Shown here one piece after another: positions 7,779 through 16,426 of a DNA stretch of 64,000 nucleotides. Below the pieces are notes generated by a model that saw nothing but the letters and a program-made list of their open reading frames with translations, searched no databases and had not been told where the DNA came from. The stretch covers positions 1 to 64,000 of the forward strand of contig JAPOZT010000014.1 of the NCBI GenBank assembly GCA_026705925.1, read 5' to 3'. The first letter of the stretch is position 1. Every line of letters starts with the position of its first letter. Made by a program: the position numbers and the translations under genes. Origin of the DNA: Gemmatimonadota bacterium. GTDB taxonomy: Bacteria; JAAXHH01.

Positions 7779-9506
7779 TCACTTCAGCAGGGTCATCTTC
7801 CGGTTGAAGACACGGGCGGTCCGTCCATCGGCGGTAGCCTCGAAGCGGTAGAAATACACGCCGCTAGAGAGATGCTGTGCCTCCCAGCGCTCAGTGTAGT
7901 TCCCCGGAAGCCTGATATCGTTCACCACCGTCGCCACCCGCTGGCCGAGAAGATTGTACACCTCGATCAGTATATGGCTCGTCGACGATACGGTATAGTC
8001 GATGTTTGTGGCCATGGCGAAGGGGTTCGGACTGTTCTGCGCCAGGCTGAAGGCGTCGGGTACTTCCACGCCCGGTACATCGGGCTCCGGCGGTACCGGT
8101 GCCGGCGCGGTGCTGAAATAGCCCAGCGCCGCAAGCGCCGACCAGTGATCCGCCCAGTTTTCCGTTCCGAAAGCGCCCGCGTGATCGACGTCCGTAAAGA
8201 AACCGCCGCTCCGCGGTGCTACCATGAGCTTGCTCGCATCCCAGGCGGGACTGGCGCTTCCGGGACGCGGGTCAAGCCCCAGGTTCCGGTTCCAGCTGAT
8301 GCCCTGCAGCAACGGGTCCGCAATTCGGTTGGCGTTGCCCTCGTTGGCGAGCAGATCCCTCGTGTGGGGATCACCACCCAGGTCCGCGGAAGAACTACCG
8401 GCGCCGAACCTGCCCAGGATATTGTACTGGAAGGCCAGGTCGCCCGCGTCCAGGCGCGCCTTGCTGTCCTGCGCGCCGCGGGTCGGATCCAGGTCCTCGA
8501 TCGACAGCGCGTGGCCCTGGAACTCGGTGAAAATGCTGTTGTAGTACTTCCCGCCCGCGTTGTCCCGGAAGATGAGGGCGTTGTTGTCCTTGCCGCCCGT
8601 CGACGACGCGCCGCGGCCGATGTAGGTGGCGTTCATGATCGTGGGACGGGCGTAGGGCCTGCCGTCCTCGGGGTCGGTGCCGCCGTCGTGCTCGCCGGCA
8701 TGGTCGCCCAGGGACGGGTCCTGTATCGAGAACCAGAACTGGTGCTCGCCCCGGAAGCCCTCGTCGTAGTCGAAGGCGTCATCGCCTGCGAAGGCGGATA
8801 TGAGGTAGCGTGTATTCACCGTGCCGCCGAACCATTCGAAGCCGTCGTCCTGGTTGTAGAACACCTCCACGTGGTCGATGGTCGTGCCGCGGCCCACGCC
8901 GGCCATGGTCAGCCCGTTGATCTCGTTGTCCGCGCCGATGACCGCGCCGCCGTGCCGGATCGATACGTACCGCAGCACGCCCGAGTTGTCGTCGTCGTCG
9001 GGATTCGATCCACCGCCGTAGATACCCCGCGGTTCGGTCGTCGCGTCGATGCCTTCGATGTTGTTTGTGCCTGTGGCGGTGTTGATGGACGCCCGTCCGA
9101 GGAGGATGATGCCGCCCCACAGCCCGCGGGAAGCCGTTGGCGAAGACAGCAGGATGTCGTCCGGATCGTCGACATCGTCCGCTTCCGCCGTGAAGATTAT
9201 GGGATTCCGGGCCGTGCCGTCGGCGATGATCCTGCCGCCCTGGGCTACGATCAGGGCCGTGTCCTCGCCCTCGGTGTTCGTGGGACGGGCCTTGATCACC
9301 GTGCCGGCCTCGATGGTCAGCGTCTCGCCGTCTTCGACGAAGACCAGGCCGGACAGCAGGTAGGTGTTGTCCGAGGTGAAGATCGTATTGCCGATGATAT
9401 CTGCGTCTGTGATGGTTACTGCGGGACCGGTGGGGGATTGTGCTGCTGCGAGGACTGGAAAAACCAATGATGCGGAAACTACGGCGATGGAAATCCACCG
9501 AAACAT
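7779..9506 (-). CDS. Secreted beta-helix-like surface protein with FlgD/type-A sorting-like C-terminus
   Basis: The 575 residues begin with a signal peptide (cleavage after AAAQ, about residue 23). A repetitive, Gly/Asp/Asn-rich region follows (about 30-450) with pectate-lyase-like turns, such as GRIIADGTARNPIIFTAE, GLWGGIILLGRASIN and LRYVSIRHGG. A Pro linker then leads to an Ig-like sorting domain starting AFSLAQNSPNPF and ending RKMTLLK, as in FCB-group cargo proteins. It is probably displayed on or released from the outer surface. It lies between a TonB receptor gene (34 bases) and pstC (30 bases), all minus strand, which suggests a role at the cell surface in phosphate acquisition. Binding or phosphatase activity cannot be read from the sequence, and there is no recognisable catalytic motif. 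Confidence 0.75.
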   Translation of the reverse strand: MFRWISIAVVSASLVFPVLAAAQSPTGPAVTITDADIIGNTIFTSDNTYLLSGLVFVEDGETLTIEAGTVIKARPTNTEGEDTALIVAQGGRIIADGTARNPIIFTAEADDVDDPDDILLSSPTASRGLWGGIILLGRASINTATGTNNIEGIDATTEPRGIYGGGSNPDDDDNSGVLRYVSIRHGGAVIGADNEINGLTMAGVGRGTTIDHVEVFYNQDDGFEWFGGTVNTRYLISAFAGDDAFDYDEGFRGEHQFWFSIQDPSLGDHAGEHDGGTDPEDGRPYARPTIMNATYIGRGASSTGGKDNNALIFRDNAGGKYYNSIFTEFQGHALSIEDLDPTRGAQDSKARLDAGDLAFQYNILGRFGAGSSSADLGGDPHTRDLLANEGNANRIADPLLQGISWNRNLGLDPRPGSASPAWDASKLMVAPRSGGFFTDVDHAGAFGTENWADHWSALAALGYFSTAPAPVPPEPDVPGVEVPDAFSLAQNSPNPFAMATNIDYTVSSTSHILIEVYNLLGQRVATVVNDIRLPGNYTERWEAQHLSSGVYFYRFEATADGRTARVFNRKMTLLK

Positions 9507-9540
9507 ACCTTCTCCTCGCGGGCCGGTCCGTCGGCCGCTG

Positions 9541-12489
9541 TTATATCCCGTACGAGAAACCCAGGGAGAACGTCCGCCCCCGCTTGTACAGGCTGCGGAT
9601 GAACTCCTCGTTGTTGAACGGATGCACCTTCTTGATGTCCGGATCCAGCAGGTTCTTGGCGGAGAACTTCAGCGTTACCCGGTCCCACAGCCGTTGCGAG
9701 CCCGTGATGTCCAGCATGCCCGCGGGCTGTTCGTAGGCGTTGGGCGTCCCGCCCGTGCTCACTTCGGAAAGCCTTTCGCCGAAGACGTTGTAGTGGACGC
9801 TCACCAGGGTACCGGTGTCCGTGTTGTCGTACATGGCATCGATGTTGACCACGTAGGGGGACTGGCCCTGCAGCTTGCGGGTCTGTGCCGCGTCGGGATC
9901 GAGCGCGCGGATGATGGCGAGTTCCGACGGCGCGATGTCCACCTGGGACCGGACCAGGGACAGGTTGCCGCCGACCTGGAAGTTGCTTAAGGCAGGATGA
10001 AGCTGGTCGAGCTGCTTCCGGAACTCCAGTTCCAACCCGGAGACGAGCGCCCGGTCGACATTCTGAAACTGGATTTCGCCGTTCGTCGTCACGATTACGC
10101 GCTCGATCGGGTTCTCGAACCTCTTGTAGAAATAGCTGACCGCGTAGATCTCGCCAGGACGGTTGAACCATTCCCAGCGGAAATCGTAGTTGTCGATCAG
10201 CGTCCGCTTCAGTTCGCTGTTCCCCACGAAGATGTAGTCGCCGACGAAGAGGAAAGAGGCGAACGGGGCCAGTTCTCTGAATGAAGGCCGCGCCAGGGTC
10301 CGGCTGTAAGCGCCCCGGACGTTCATGTTGTCCACGACCTGGTACACCGTGTTGATCGAGGGCAGCCAGTCCTTCTCGTCCAGTCTGCCGGGCGCAAGGG
10401 AGGTCTCATGGCTGGCCACGTCCAGCAGGGTGGACTCGTACCGGGCGCCGCCCGTGACCTTGAACCGCCTGGTGAGCGGCAGGTCCAGCATCAGGTATCC
10501 GGCCCGGATTTCCTGGTCGCCGTCGTAGTTGTTCCTCAGGTCCGAGTCCTCGGATACGAAATTCCCGAACCGGGTGAACCCGGGTGTGTCCTGCAATTCG
10601 TGGGGAAGGATTCCCGTGCGCGCCGAAGAGAAGAAGACCACCGGGTCGTTGCGGTACAGCAGGTTGTCCTGGCGGATCGAGAATCGCCGCTCCCGGAACG
10701 TGTGGTCCTTGTCCAGGTAGGCCCCTCCGAATTTAAGGCGGGCCGTGAGTCCTGACCATGGCGTAAAGGGCAGGGTCAAGTCCAGCTTGAAGTCCCGGTT
10801 GGATTCTTCCAGGTTCCGGAAGTAACGGGTCGGCGCCGCGTAATTGGACAGGGCGATCGTGTAGCTGTCGATATCCGGTGCGCCAGCGCCGGCCGCGTCG
10901 ACCGTCTGGAATTCGTTGGTGAAGTACCGCAGGTCCGGCTCGTCCTGGTTCGACCGGATGAAGGCGCCGGTCCATTCGATTTCCATGTTGGACACGGACG
11001 GCATTACGTGCTTGCCGCGGAACTGCAGGGACCGCATCTCGCGCTCGATGAAGGACAGCACGCGGGTCTCGTACCGCACGTTATCACCGGGCAGGGAGGA
11101 TGGCCAGGCGCCGGTCTGGAACCGGGACAGTTTCTCGCCGCTGCGGTTGTAAAGCAGATTGACGCCGATCTCGTGGGTGATGCTCGGCTGGTAGGTGGCG
11201 TTCACCAGTCCGCCCCAGAGCACTTCTTCGGACCCGCTCATGTCCGTCGCGAACCGCTCCCTGTTCAACCCCTCGGACTCCCGGGACACGCGCTTCCAGA
11301 TCCCGGACGCGCCGTTGTCGTAGGCCGAGATGTTCCGATTGTAGCTCACGCTGCCCAGCATCCCGAAGGGACGTTCCGCGATCTCGGTCTGGTTGCCTAT
11401 TGAAAACACGTAGCTCTGGCCGAGCCCGCCTTCTATGGTGGTCGGCGTCATCGACTTATCGGTAAACGACTTGGAATAAAGATCCAGGAGTTGCGCGGCC
11501 TCCGGGTCCCGCAGCGCGCTGGTGATGCTGGGAATCTCCACGTCGGGGTTCCGCAGGGGCAGGGGAATGTCCCGGGTGCCGTCGTCGAAGCCCAGGAAAT
11601 CGTATTCACCGCCATTGTAACTCAGCATGTCCTTGAAGGAAGACTGGGTGTTGTACTTCGTGGACGTGGAGAAGGACATGGTGAACGACTCGGGCAGGGA
11701 CTTGGTCTTCACGTTGACGCTGCCGCCGGTGAAGTTGCCCGGCTTGTCCGGCGTGAAGGTCTTTTCCGTGGTGATGTTGTCCAGCAGGTTCGTCGCGAAG
11801 ATATCCATCTGGACCGACTTGCTGTTGGGATCGGTGCTCGGCAGGGAGGTGCCGTTCAGCTGCGCGGTACTGTAGCGTTCGCCCAGTCCGCGAATGTAGA
11901 CGTACTTGCCGTCCACCACCGATGCGCCGGTGACGCGGGTCATGGCCGAGGCCACGTCTCCCTGGGCGCCGCGGGAGATATCTTCGGCGCTGATGGCGTC
12001 GCTGATGGAAAGGGCGTTCTGGCGGCGCTTGAGCAGTGCCGCTTCCGTGTTTTCCAGGGACCGGGCCGTCACCTCCACCACGTCCGCCACGATCAGTTCC
12101 TGATCAACGGTTATGTTGATTCTGGTGACCTGGTCCGGGTCGACCTGGATCTCGGTGACCCGCTTCCGCGCGTACCCGATCATGGAGACCTGGACGGTGT
12201 GCATTCCCGCGGGGACGTTCCGGATCAGGTAGGCGCCTTCGAGATCGGCCATCGCGCCAAGTTCCAGTCCCACCACCACCACCGTGGCGCCGATGAGCGG
12301 ATCGCCGGTCTCCGCGTCTACGACCGTACCCGATATGCGGCCCAAGGACGCCTGTCCGCTGACCTCCATCGCCGTGACGGCCAGCAGCGCGAGTGCGGCC
12401 GCGAATACCGCAGCCTGCACCGATGCGGCCAGCCAGCTTCTGTCGTAAATCGCGTCAAGGCGGTTCCTGAACCGGTAGGTCTTCGTCAT
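9541..12489 (-). CDS. TonB-dependent outer-membrane receptor with CarboxypepD_reg-like N-terminus
   Basis: This gated barrel (982 residues from ATG 12489) has a membrane-type leader, a carboxypeptidase-regulatory-like domain (GRISGTVVDAETGDPLIGATV, about 50-130), a plug domain with YIRGLGERYSTAQLNGTSLPSTDP, and a long barrel ending RTFSLGFSYGI. I prefer ATG 12489 over ATG 12498: the GGGGGAG ribosome site is nine bases from the former and abuts the latter. Such receptors import scarce large or complexed nutrients. Here it heads a series with a surface protein and pstCAB-phoU, so phosphate or a phosphorylated compound is the likely cargo, by inference from position only. It is divergent from ppk1. 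A TATAAT box lies about 80 bases upstream. Confidence 0.85.
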   Translation of the reverse strand: MTKTYRFRNRLDAIYDRSWLAASVQAAVFAAALALLAVTAMEVSGQASLGRISGTVVDAETGDPLIGATVVVVGLELGAMADLEGAYLIRNVPAGMHTVQVSMIGYARKRVTEIQVDPDQVTRINITVDQELIVADVVEVTARSLENTEAALLKRRQNALSISDAISAEDISRGAQGDVASAMTRVTGASVVDGKYVYIRGLGERYSTAQLNGTSLPSTDPNSKSVQMDIFATNLLDNITTEKTFTPDKPGNFTGGSVNVKTKSLPESFTMSFSTSTKYNTQSSFKDMLSYNGGEYDFLGFDDGTRDIPLPLRNPDVEIPSITSALRDPEAAQLLDLYSKSFTDKSMTPTTIEGGLGQSYVFSIGNQTEIAERPFGMLGSVSYNRNISAYDNGASGIWKRVSRESEGLNRERFATDMSGSEEVLWGGLVNATYQPSITHEIGVNLLYNRSGEKLSRFQTGAWPSSLPGDNVRYETRVLSFIEREMRSLQFRGKHVMPSVSNMEIEWTGAFIRSNQDEPDLRYFTNEFQTVDAAGAGAPDIDSYTIALSNYAAPTRYFRNLEESNRDFKLDLTLPFTPWSGLTARLKFGGAYLDKDHTFRERRFSIRQDNLLYRNDPVVFFSSARTGILPHELQDTPGFTRFGNFVSEDSDLRNNYDGDQEIRAGYLMLDLPLTRRFKVTGGARYESTLLDVASHETSLAPGRLDEKDWLPSINTVYQVVDNMNVRGAYSRTLARPSFRELAPFASFLFVGDYIFVGNSELKRTLIDNYDFRWEWFNRPGEIYAVSYFYKRFENPIERVIVTTNGEIQFQNVDRALVSGLELEFRKQLDQLHPALSNFQVGGNLSLVRSQVDIAPSELAIIRALDPDAAQTRKLQGQSPYVVNIDAMYDNTDTGTLVSVHYNVFGERLSEVSTGGTPNAYEQPAGMLDITGSQRLWDRVTLKFSAKNLLDPDIKKVHPFNNEEFIRSLYKRGRTFSLGFSYGI

Positions 12490-12830
12490 GTGCGGCATCT
12501 CCCCCTGTTTACGTCGGATCGGTCCGTCTGCGGGTGCATGGGATGCAAGCTTGAATCGAACACGACGATATTATAAACAGGTTATTTGACGATTCTGTTA
12601 CGAACAGCATACAAGGCCATGACGATATGACTAAAGTCTGGTTTTTCCCGCCGGATGGGACCGCCGGGTCAAAGACGGCTTGACAGAACCGCCGTTCGTC
12701 CTGCTTTATGGATACTTGATCAGGTACGAAACCGCAGATATCCGGAACGGCAGTCGAATTGCGGTATCGCGCGCGTCGTGTCCGCCACGCGACGTGAGAC
12801 CTTATATCCATCCACCAGGTGGCTTTAGTC
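12490..12830. other. Divergent regulatory region between TonB receptor and ppk1 genes
   Basis: These roughly 340 bases carry no gene. They hold a minus-strand TATAAT (12575-12570), an inverted repeat CTGTT-ACG-AACAG (12595-12607), a plus-strand TTGACG at 12586-12591 whose spacer would include that inverted repeat, and a second plus-strand TTGACA at 12680-12685. No clear Pho box (paired CTGTCAT) was found. Confidence 0.5.
12570..12607 (-). promoter_or_regulatory. Promoter -10 and adjacent inverted repeat of the TonB-pst series
   Basis: TATAAT at 12575-12570 (minus strand) is a perfect -10. The -35 position reads ACAGAA, a poor match, so an activator is likely needed. The inverted repeat CTGTT-ACG-AACAG sits where such an activator (PhoB or another) would bind. 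This is inference from spacing only. Confidence 0.4.
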
Positions 12831-15074
12831 ATGTCTTCCGCGAATGGGAACAACACCCGAACCGCCACGGTTCGAACCATCGCCTCGAAGAGAGCGGGGC
12901 GCCGGTTCACCCACAAGCCCCGGCCTCCCGTCGCGCCGCTGGTGACGAACTACTGGCGCCCGGAACACTTCTTCAACCGGGAACTGAGCTGGATGGAGTT
13001 CAACGCGCGGGTGCTGGAGGAAGCGCTCGACCCGACGGTTCCCCTGCTGGAACGGTTGAAGTTCCTGGCCATATTCAGCACCAACCTGGACGAGTTCTTC
13101 ATGATCCGCGTCGCCGGCGTCAAGCGGCAGATCGACGCGCAGGTCCAGTCCACGCGGACCGCCGACGGCCTGAGTCCCCGGGAGGTGATGACCGCGCTCT
13201 CGTCCCGGATGCACGAACTGGTCAACAAGCAGCACGGCCTGTTCATCAACGAGATCCGCCCGCAACTCACCAAGCAGGGCATCGACATCCTCGAGCCGGA
13301 GCAACTCAGCCCTTCGCAGAAGGCCTATCTGGACGAGTACTTCCGGAAGACCATCCTGCCGGTGGTGACCCCGCTGGCGGTGGACCCCGGCCATCCGTTT
13401 CCCTACCTGGCCAACGGCACGCTCTGTCTCGTGGCTGAAATCCGCAAGATCCAGAAGTCCGTTTTCCCCCATACGAACCTTTCGGTCATCCACCTGCCCA
13501 CCTCGGTCATTCCGCGGTTCCTCGAACTCCCGTCCGAAAACGGCCGGCAGGCGTTCTTCATGCTGGAGGACGTCATCCAGATGAACCTCGACCTGTTCTA
13601 CAACGGTTACGAGGTGCTGAACTGCGCGTCGATCCGCGTGACGCGGGACTCCGACGTGGATTACGTGGAGGAAGGCGCGGAGGACCTGCTCAAGGTCATC
13701 GAGGAGGGCATACGCAACCGGCGCAACGGGGCTGCGGTGCGGCTGCAGTACGACCCCGAGCTTTCTTCGCGCATCCTGGACGTCCTGGTGGAGGAGCTGG
13801 AACTGGAGCCGGAGGATCTCTACCCCACGGAAGGCTTCACCGCTTTTTCCGATCTCATCGAACTGTACGACGCCGTCGACCGTCCCGATCTCATGGACGA
13901 ACCCTTCCCGCCCCAGCCGGCGACGTCCATCGATGGCGCGCCTTCCATCTGGGACGCCATCAGGAAGGATGACATCCTGCTGCACCACCCCTTTCATCAG
14001 TTCAACGCGGTGGTCCGGTTCGTTTCGGAAGCGGCGGAGGATCCCCAGGTACTCGCCATCAAGATGACGCTGTACCGGGTCAGCGCCAATTCGCCCATCA
14101 CCCGGGCGTTGACGCGGGCGGCGCAGAACGGCAAGGAAGTCTCGGTGCTGCTGGAGTTAAAGGCTCGGTTCGACGAGGCCGCGAATATCCAGTGGGCCCG
14201 GCAGCTGGAGGAGGCGGGTGCCCATGTCATCTACGGCATACCGGGCATCAAGGTCCACTGCAAGGCCTGCCTGGTCGTGCGCCGGGAGGGCGAGGGGATA
14301 CACCGGTACTGTCACCTGGGCACGGGGAACTACAACGACAAGACAGCACGCATCTACGCCGATTTTGGCCTGTTCACCGACAAGGAGGAGTTCGGCGAGG
14401 ACGTGACGCAGCTCTTCAACCTGCTCACCGGCTACGCGCTGCCCTCGCGCTTTCACCATCTCATCCTTTCGCCCACGTCGATGCGGGAGGACATGGTGAA
14501 GCGGCTGCAGCGGGAGAGCGAAAGCGCACGGAACGGACGGCCGGCCCTGGTGATCGCGAAGATCAATTCCCTCGTTGACCCGGACATGATCGTGGCCCTG
14601 TACCAGGCCTCCCAGGCCGGTGTGCGGATACAGCTGATCATCCGCGGCATATGCTGCCTGAGACCGGGTGTCCCGGGATTGAGCGAGAACATCAGCGTCA
14701 TCAGCATCGTCGATCGGTTTCTCGAGCACGTGCGGCTATTCTATTTCTACAACGACGGGGATCCGGAATACCTGTTTTCCAGCGCGGACTGGATGGACCG
14801 GAACCTCAACCGGCGGGTCGAGATTTCGTTCCCGGTCATCGACCGGGCGCTCCAGGCGGAGCTGTGGGCGTATTTGAAGATACAGCTGAAGGACAACGTG
14901 AAGGCGCGCGAACTGCAGTCGGACGGGACGTACCGATACGTGAAGAAAGCGGGAAGGCGTTTCCAGTCGCAACGGGAACTGTACGAACTGGCCTGCGAGA
15001 CCGTGAGGATAAACGCGGACCTGAAGATGAAGCGCGCCGCGACCTCGCAGACTTTGCTGACCGCCCGGGACTGA
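12831..15074 (+). CDS. ppk1: Polyphosphate kinase 1
   Basis: This enzyme transfers the ATP gamma phosphate onto inorganic polyphosphate, building a phosphate store. The 747 residues show the PPK1 N domain (FFNRELSWMEFNARVLEEA, LKFLAIFSTNLDEFFMIRV), the head domain, and two phospholipase-D-like catalytic domains. The phosphorylatable His is in IKVHCKACLV, followed by HLGTGNYNDKTAR; the second active-site His is in FLEHVRLFYF. ATG 12831 is chosen because AGGTGG lies eight bases upstream; the GTG at 12819 overlaps that site. It is divergent from the TonB-pst series, which supports joint control with phosphate uptake. A bidirectional terminator follows at 15173-15222. Confidence 0.95.
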   Translation: MSSANGNNTRTATVRTIASKRAGRRFTHKPRPPVAPLVTNYWRPEHFFNRELSWMEFNARVLEEALDPTVPLLERLKFLAIFSTNLDEFFMIRVAGVKRQIDAQVQSTRTADGLSPREVMTALSSRMHELVNKQHGLFINEIRPQLTKQGIDILEPEQLSPSQKAYLDEYFRKTILPVVTPLAVDPGHPFPYLANGTLCLVAEIRKIQKSVFPHTNLSVIHLPTSVIPRFLELPSENGRQAFFMLEDVIQMNLDLFYNGYEVLNCASIRVTRDSDVDYVEEGAEDLLKVIEEGIRNRRNGAAVRLQYDPELSSRILDVLVEELELEPEDLYPTEGFTAFSDLIELYDAVDRPDLMDEPFPPQPATSIDGAPSIWDAIRKDDILLHHPFHQFNAVVRFVSEAAEDPQVLAIKMTLYRVSANSPITRALTRAAQNGKEVSVLLELKARFDEAANIQWARQLEEAGAHVIYGIPGIKVHCKACLVVRREGEGIHRYCHLGTGNYNDKTARIYADFGLFTDKEEFGEDVTQLFNLLTGYALPSRFHHLILSPTSMREDMVKRLQRESESARNGRPALVIAKINSLVDPDMIVALYQASQAGVRIQLIIRGICCLRPGVPGLSENISVISIVDRFLEHVRLFYFYNDGDPEYLFSSADWMDRNLNRRVEISFPVIDRALQAELWAYLKIQLKDNVKARELQSDGTYRYVKKAGRRFQSQRELYELACETVRINADLKMKRAATSQTLLTARD

Positions 15075-15172
15075 GGGGATCGGGAGTAGGCCGGAAACCA
15101 GGAGGAATCCCGTACCTGGGGACATCCAGTACCACGTGACCATTGGAACCAGAAGTAAACCGGTATACAAAA

Positions 15173-15222
15173 ACAGGCGGATCAGGGTGGTCGTGCATTC
15201 CCCGGTCCGCCTGTAGTTTTTT
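15173..15222. terminator. Bidirectional intrinsic terminator after ppk1
   Basis: ACAGGCGGA (15173-15181) pairs with TCCGCCTGT (15206-15214). A run of six T follows at 15217-15222 on the plus strand. The bases before the stem give TTTTTG on the minus strand, so it can end both ppk1 and the convergent membrane-protein gene. Confidence 0.8.
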
Positions 15223-15248
15223 ACGACGACTATCTCGTTGTTACCACC

Positions 15249-15578
15249 TTACCACCCGATACGGGCCTTCGTCCTTTTCAGGAGTATGGTAACGACGCCG
15301 GCGTACAGGACCGTGCTGACCGGATCGATGATCGCGTCAAGGGTCGCGCCGATGGCCGGTATGTTGCTAAGCACGTCCATGCCCGCCGCCGCACCGACGG
15401 CAATGGTAACCGCCAGGTAGCCCGTGGCGTCTTCCGCGTCGACCGACAGGTGCGCGTGCAACAGGCCGAGGATGACCAGCAACAGCCCGACGACCGTACC
15501 GTCAAGCACCATGCCGGCTATCAGTCCCTCGTGCAACGCCAGCAGCACCGCGAGTGCTACGACTATCCGGGATGCCAT
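15249..15578 (-). CDS. Small multi-helix membrane protein, tandem paralogue 2 (109 aa)
   Basis: I do not recognise the family. The protein is very hydrophobic with about four membrane segments. Its middle motif VDAEDATGYLAVTIAVGAAAG, then SNIPAIGATLDAIIDP, is shared almost exactly with the 108-residue neighbour encoded at 15681-16007. The start at 15578 has a perfect AGGAGGT ribosome site. The conserved Asp-Glu-Asp (DAED) between helices and a basic C-terminus (KRTKARIGW) suggest a fixed topology with the C-terminus in the cytoplasm. The two genes are probably one transcript from the promoter near 16261-16287, ending at the bidirectional terminator. Their place between ppk1 and phoR gives no firm functional clue. 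Confidence 0.75.
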   Translation of the reverse strand: MASRIVVALAVLLALHEGLIAGMVLDGTVVGLLLVILGLLHAHLSVDAEDATGYLAVTIAVGAAAGMDVLSNIPAIGATLDAIIDPVSTVLYAGVVTILLKRTKARIGW

Positions 15579-15680
15579 ATAAACTACCTCCTAAAGTACT
15601 TGATAGAGACTCCACTCAGGGAAAACCAGGTGGTGTGAACCGCCGCGGCACTTAAACTTAAGGCCGCGGGTCCCGGCCAC

Positions 15681-16007
15681 CTATCCCTTGAGCCGGTTGA
15701 TCGTACGCATGATCAGGATGGAAAACACGCTGGCGTACAGCGCCGAGCTGGCCGGATCCATAATGGCGTCCAGGGACATTCCGATGACCGGTATGCCGCT
15801 CAACACGTCTGCGCCCGCTGCCGCGCCTACCGCGATAGTCACGACCAGGTAGTCCGTCGCGTCCTCAGCGTCTACCCCCATGAAGCCGTAGACGATACCC
15901 AGGAGCACAATCAGGATCATCATGGCCCCGCCGCCAATCATGTCGCCTGCCAACCCCTGGACGATCGCCAGAAGGGCGATCAATCCCACAATTACTCTGG
16001 TTGCCAT
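15681..16007 (-). CDS. Small multi-helix membrane protein, tandem paralogue 1 (108 aa)
   Basis: This is a paralogue of the gene at 15249-15578, with matching length, helices and the core VDAEDATDYLVVTIAVGAAAGADVLSGIPVIG. The start is ATG 16007, set by a perfect AGGAGGT seven to nine bases upstream; an in-frame ATG at 16049 gives an unlikely charged extension and is rejected. About four membrane segments are expected, ending in RTINRLKG. Conservation of the loop and helix-3 motif between the copies points to selection on that part, perhaps a helix-packing or assembly interface. The function is unknown. A 102-base spacer separates the two genes. Confidence 0.75.
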   Translation of the reverse strand: MATRVIVGLIALLAIVQGLAGDMIGGGAMMILIVLLGIVYGFMGVDAEDATDYLVVTIAVGAAAGADVLSGIPVIGMSLDAIMDPASSALYASVFSILIMRTINRLKG

Positions 16008-16243
16008 ATCTACCTCCTGGAGGAGAATGGTTTTGCCACCGGCCCGCACCAGCGCGCAGCCGTGGCGGGAACTACGGCGAGACGAACTTGCGTCGTGTAC
16101 GCACAGTAAGCCGCACCTGTCACTAACTTCCTTCGCAACGGTTCAGTCGGACGCGCGCGTCCGCGCATCATGCGACTGCCTTCAGAAGCCTGGTCGGAGT
16201 ACAGCGTATCGGGGTCGTGTTCCCGATGGATTTATTCTATTTT

Positions 16244-16260
16244 TTGGGTTATGTACCCAA
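16244..16260 (-). promoter_or_regulatory. Palindromic operator-like site
   Basis: TTGGGT-N5-ACCCAA is a perfect 6-bp-arm inverted repeat placed next to the -10/+1 region of the predicted minus-strand promoter. That is the normal place for a repressor site. No T tract follows, so it is not a terminator. Confidence 0.45.
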
Positions 16261-16287
16261 TTAATATCAGAAGGAAAGCACTGTCAA
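16261..16287 (-). promoter_or_regulatory. Sigma-70-type promoter for the tandem membrane-protein genes
   Basis: Minus-strand TTGACA at 16287-16282 is followed by TATTAA (16266-16261), a spacing of 15; ATTAAT gives a spacing of 16. The stretch is AT-rich within GC-rich surroundings. Confidence 0.5.
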
Positions 16288-16426
16288 GGGTAAATGTGTT
16301 TCTTGATCCAAAAAACACTGGGAAAGCAGCGGATGATCGCGGCGGTCCGTTTGTCGCGCGGACCATGAAACCAACGGTCCCGGCTGGAACATACGGTCGG
16401 TTACCGCGATGGAGGGATGGTGCGGC

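Larger units (their letters stand above)
16008..16426. other. Intergenic region upstream of the tandem membrane-protein genes
   Basis: About 420 bases after the phoR stop. It holds a minus-strand promoter (16287-16261) with a palindrome beside it (16244-16260), then a 240-base leader before the first membrane-protein gene. No coding region is supported; the plus-strand open frames lack ribosome sites. Confidence 0.5.

Noticed and set aside
12490-12830. Classical Pho box upstream of the TonB-pst series
   Set aside because: No pair of CTGTCAT-like units with 11-base period was found; only a different palindrome is present.
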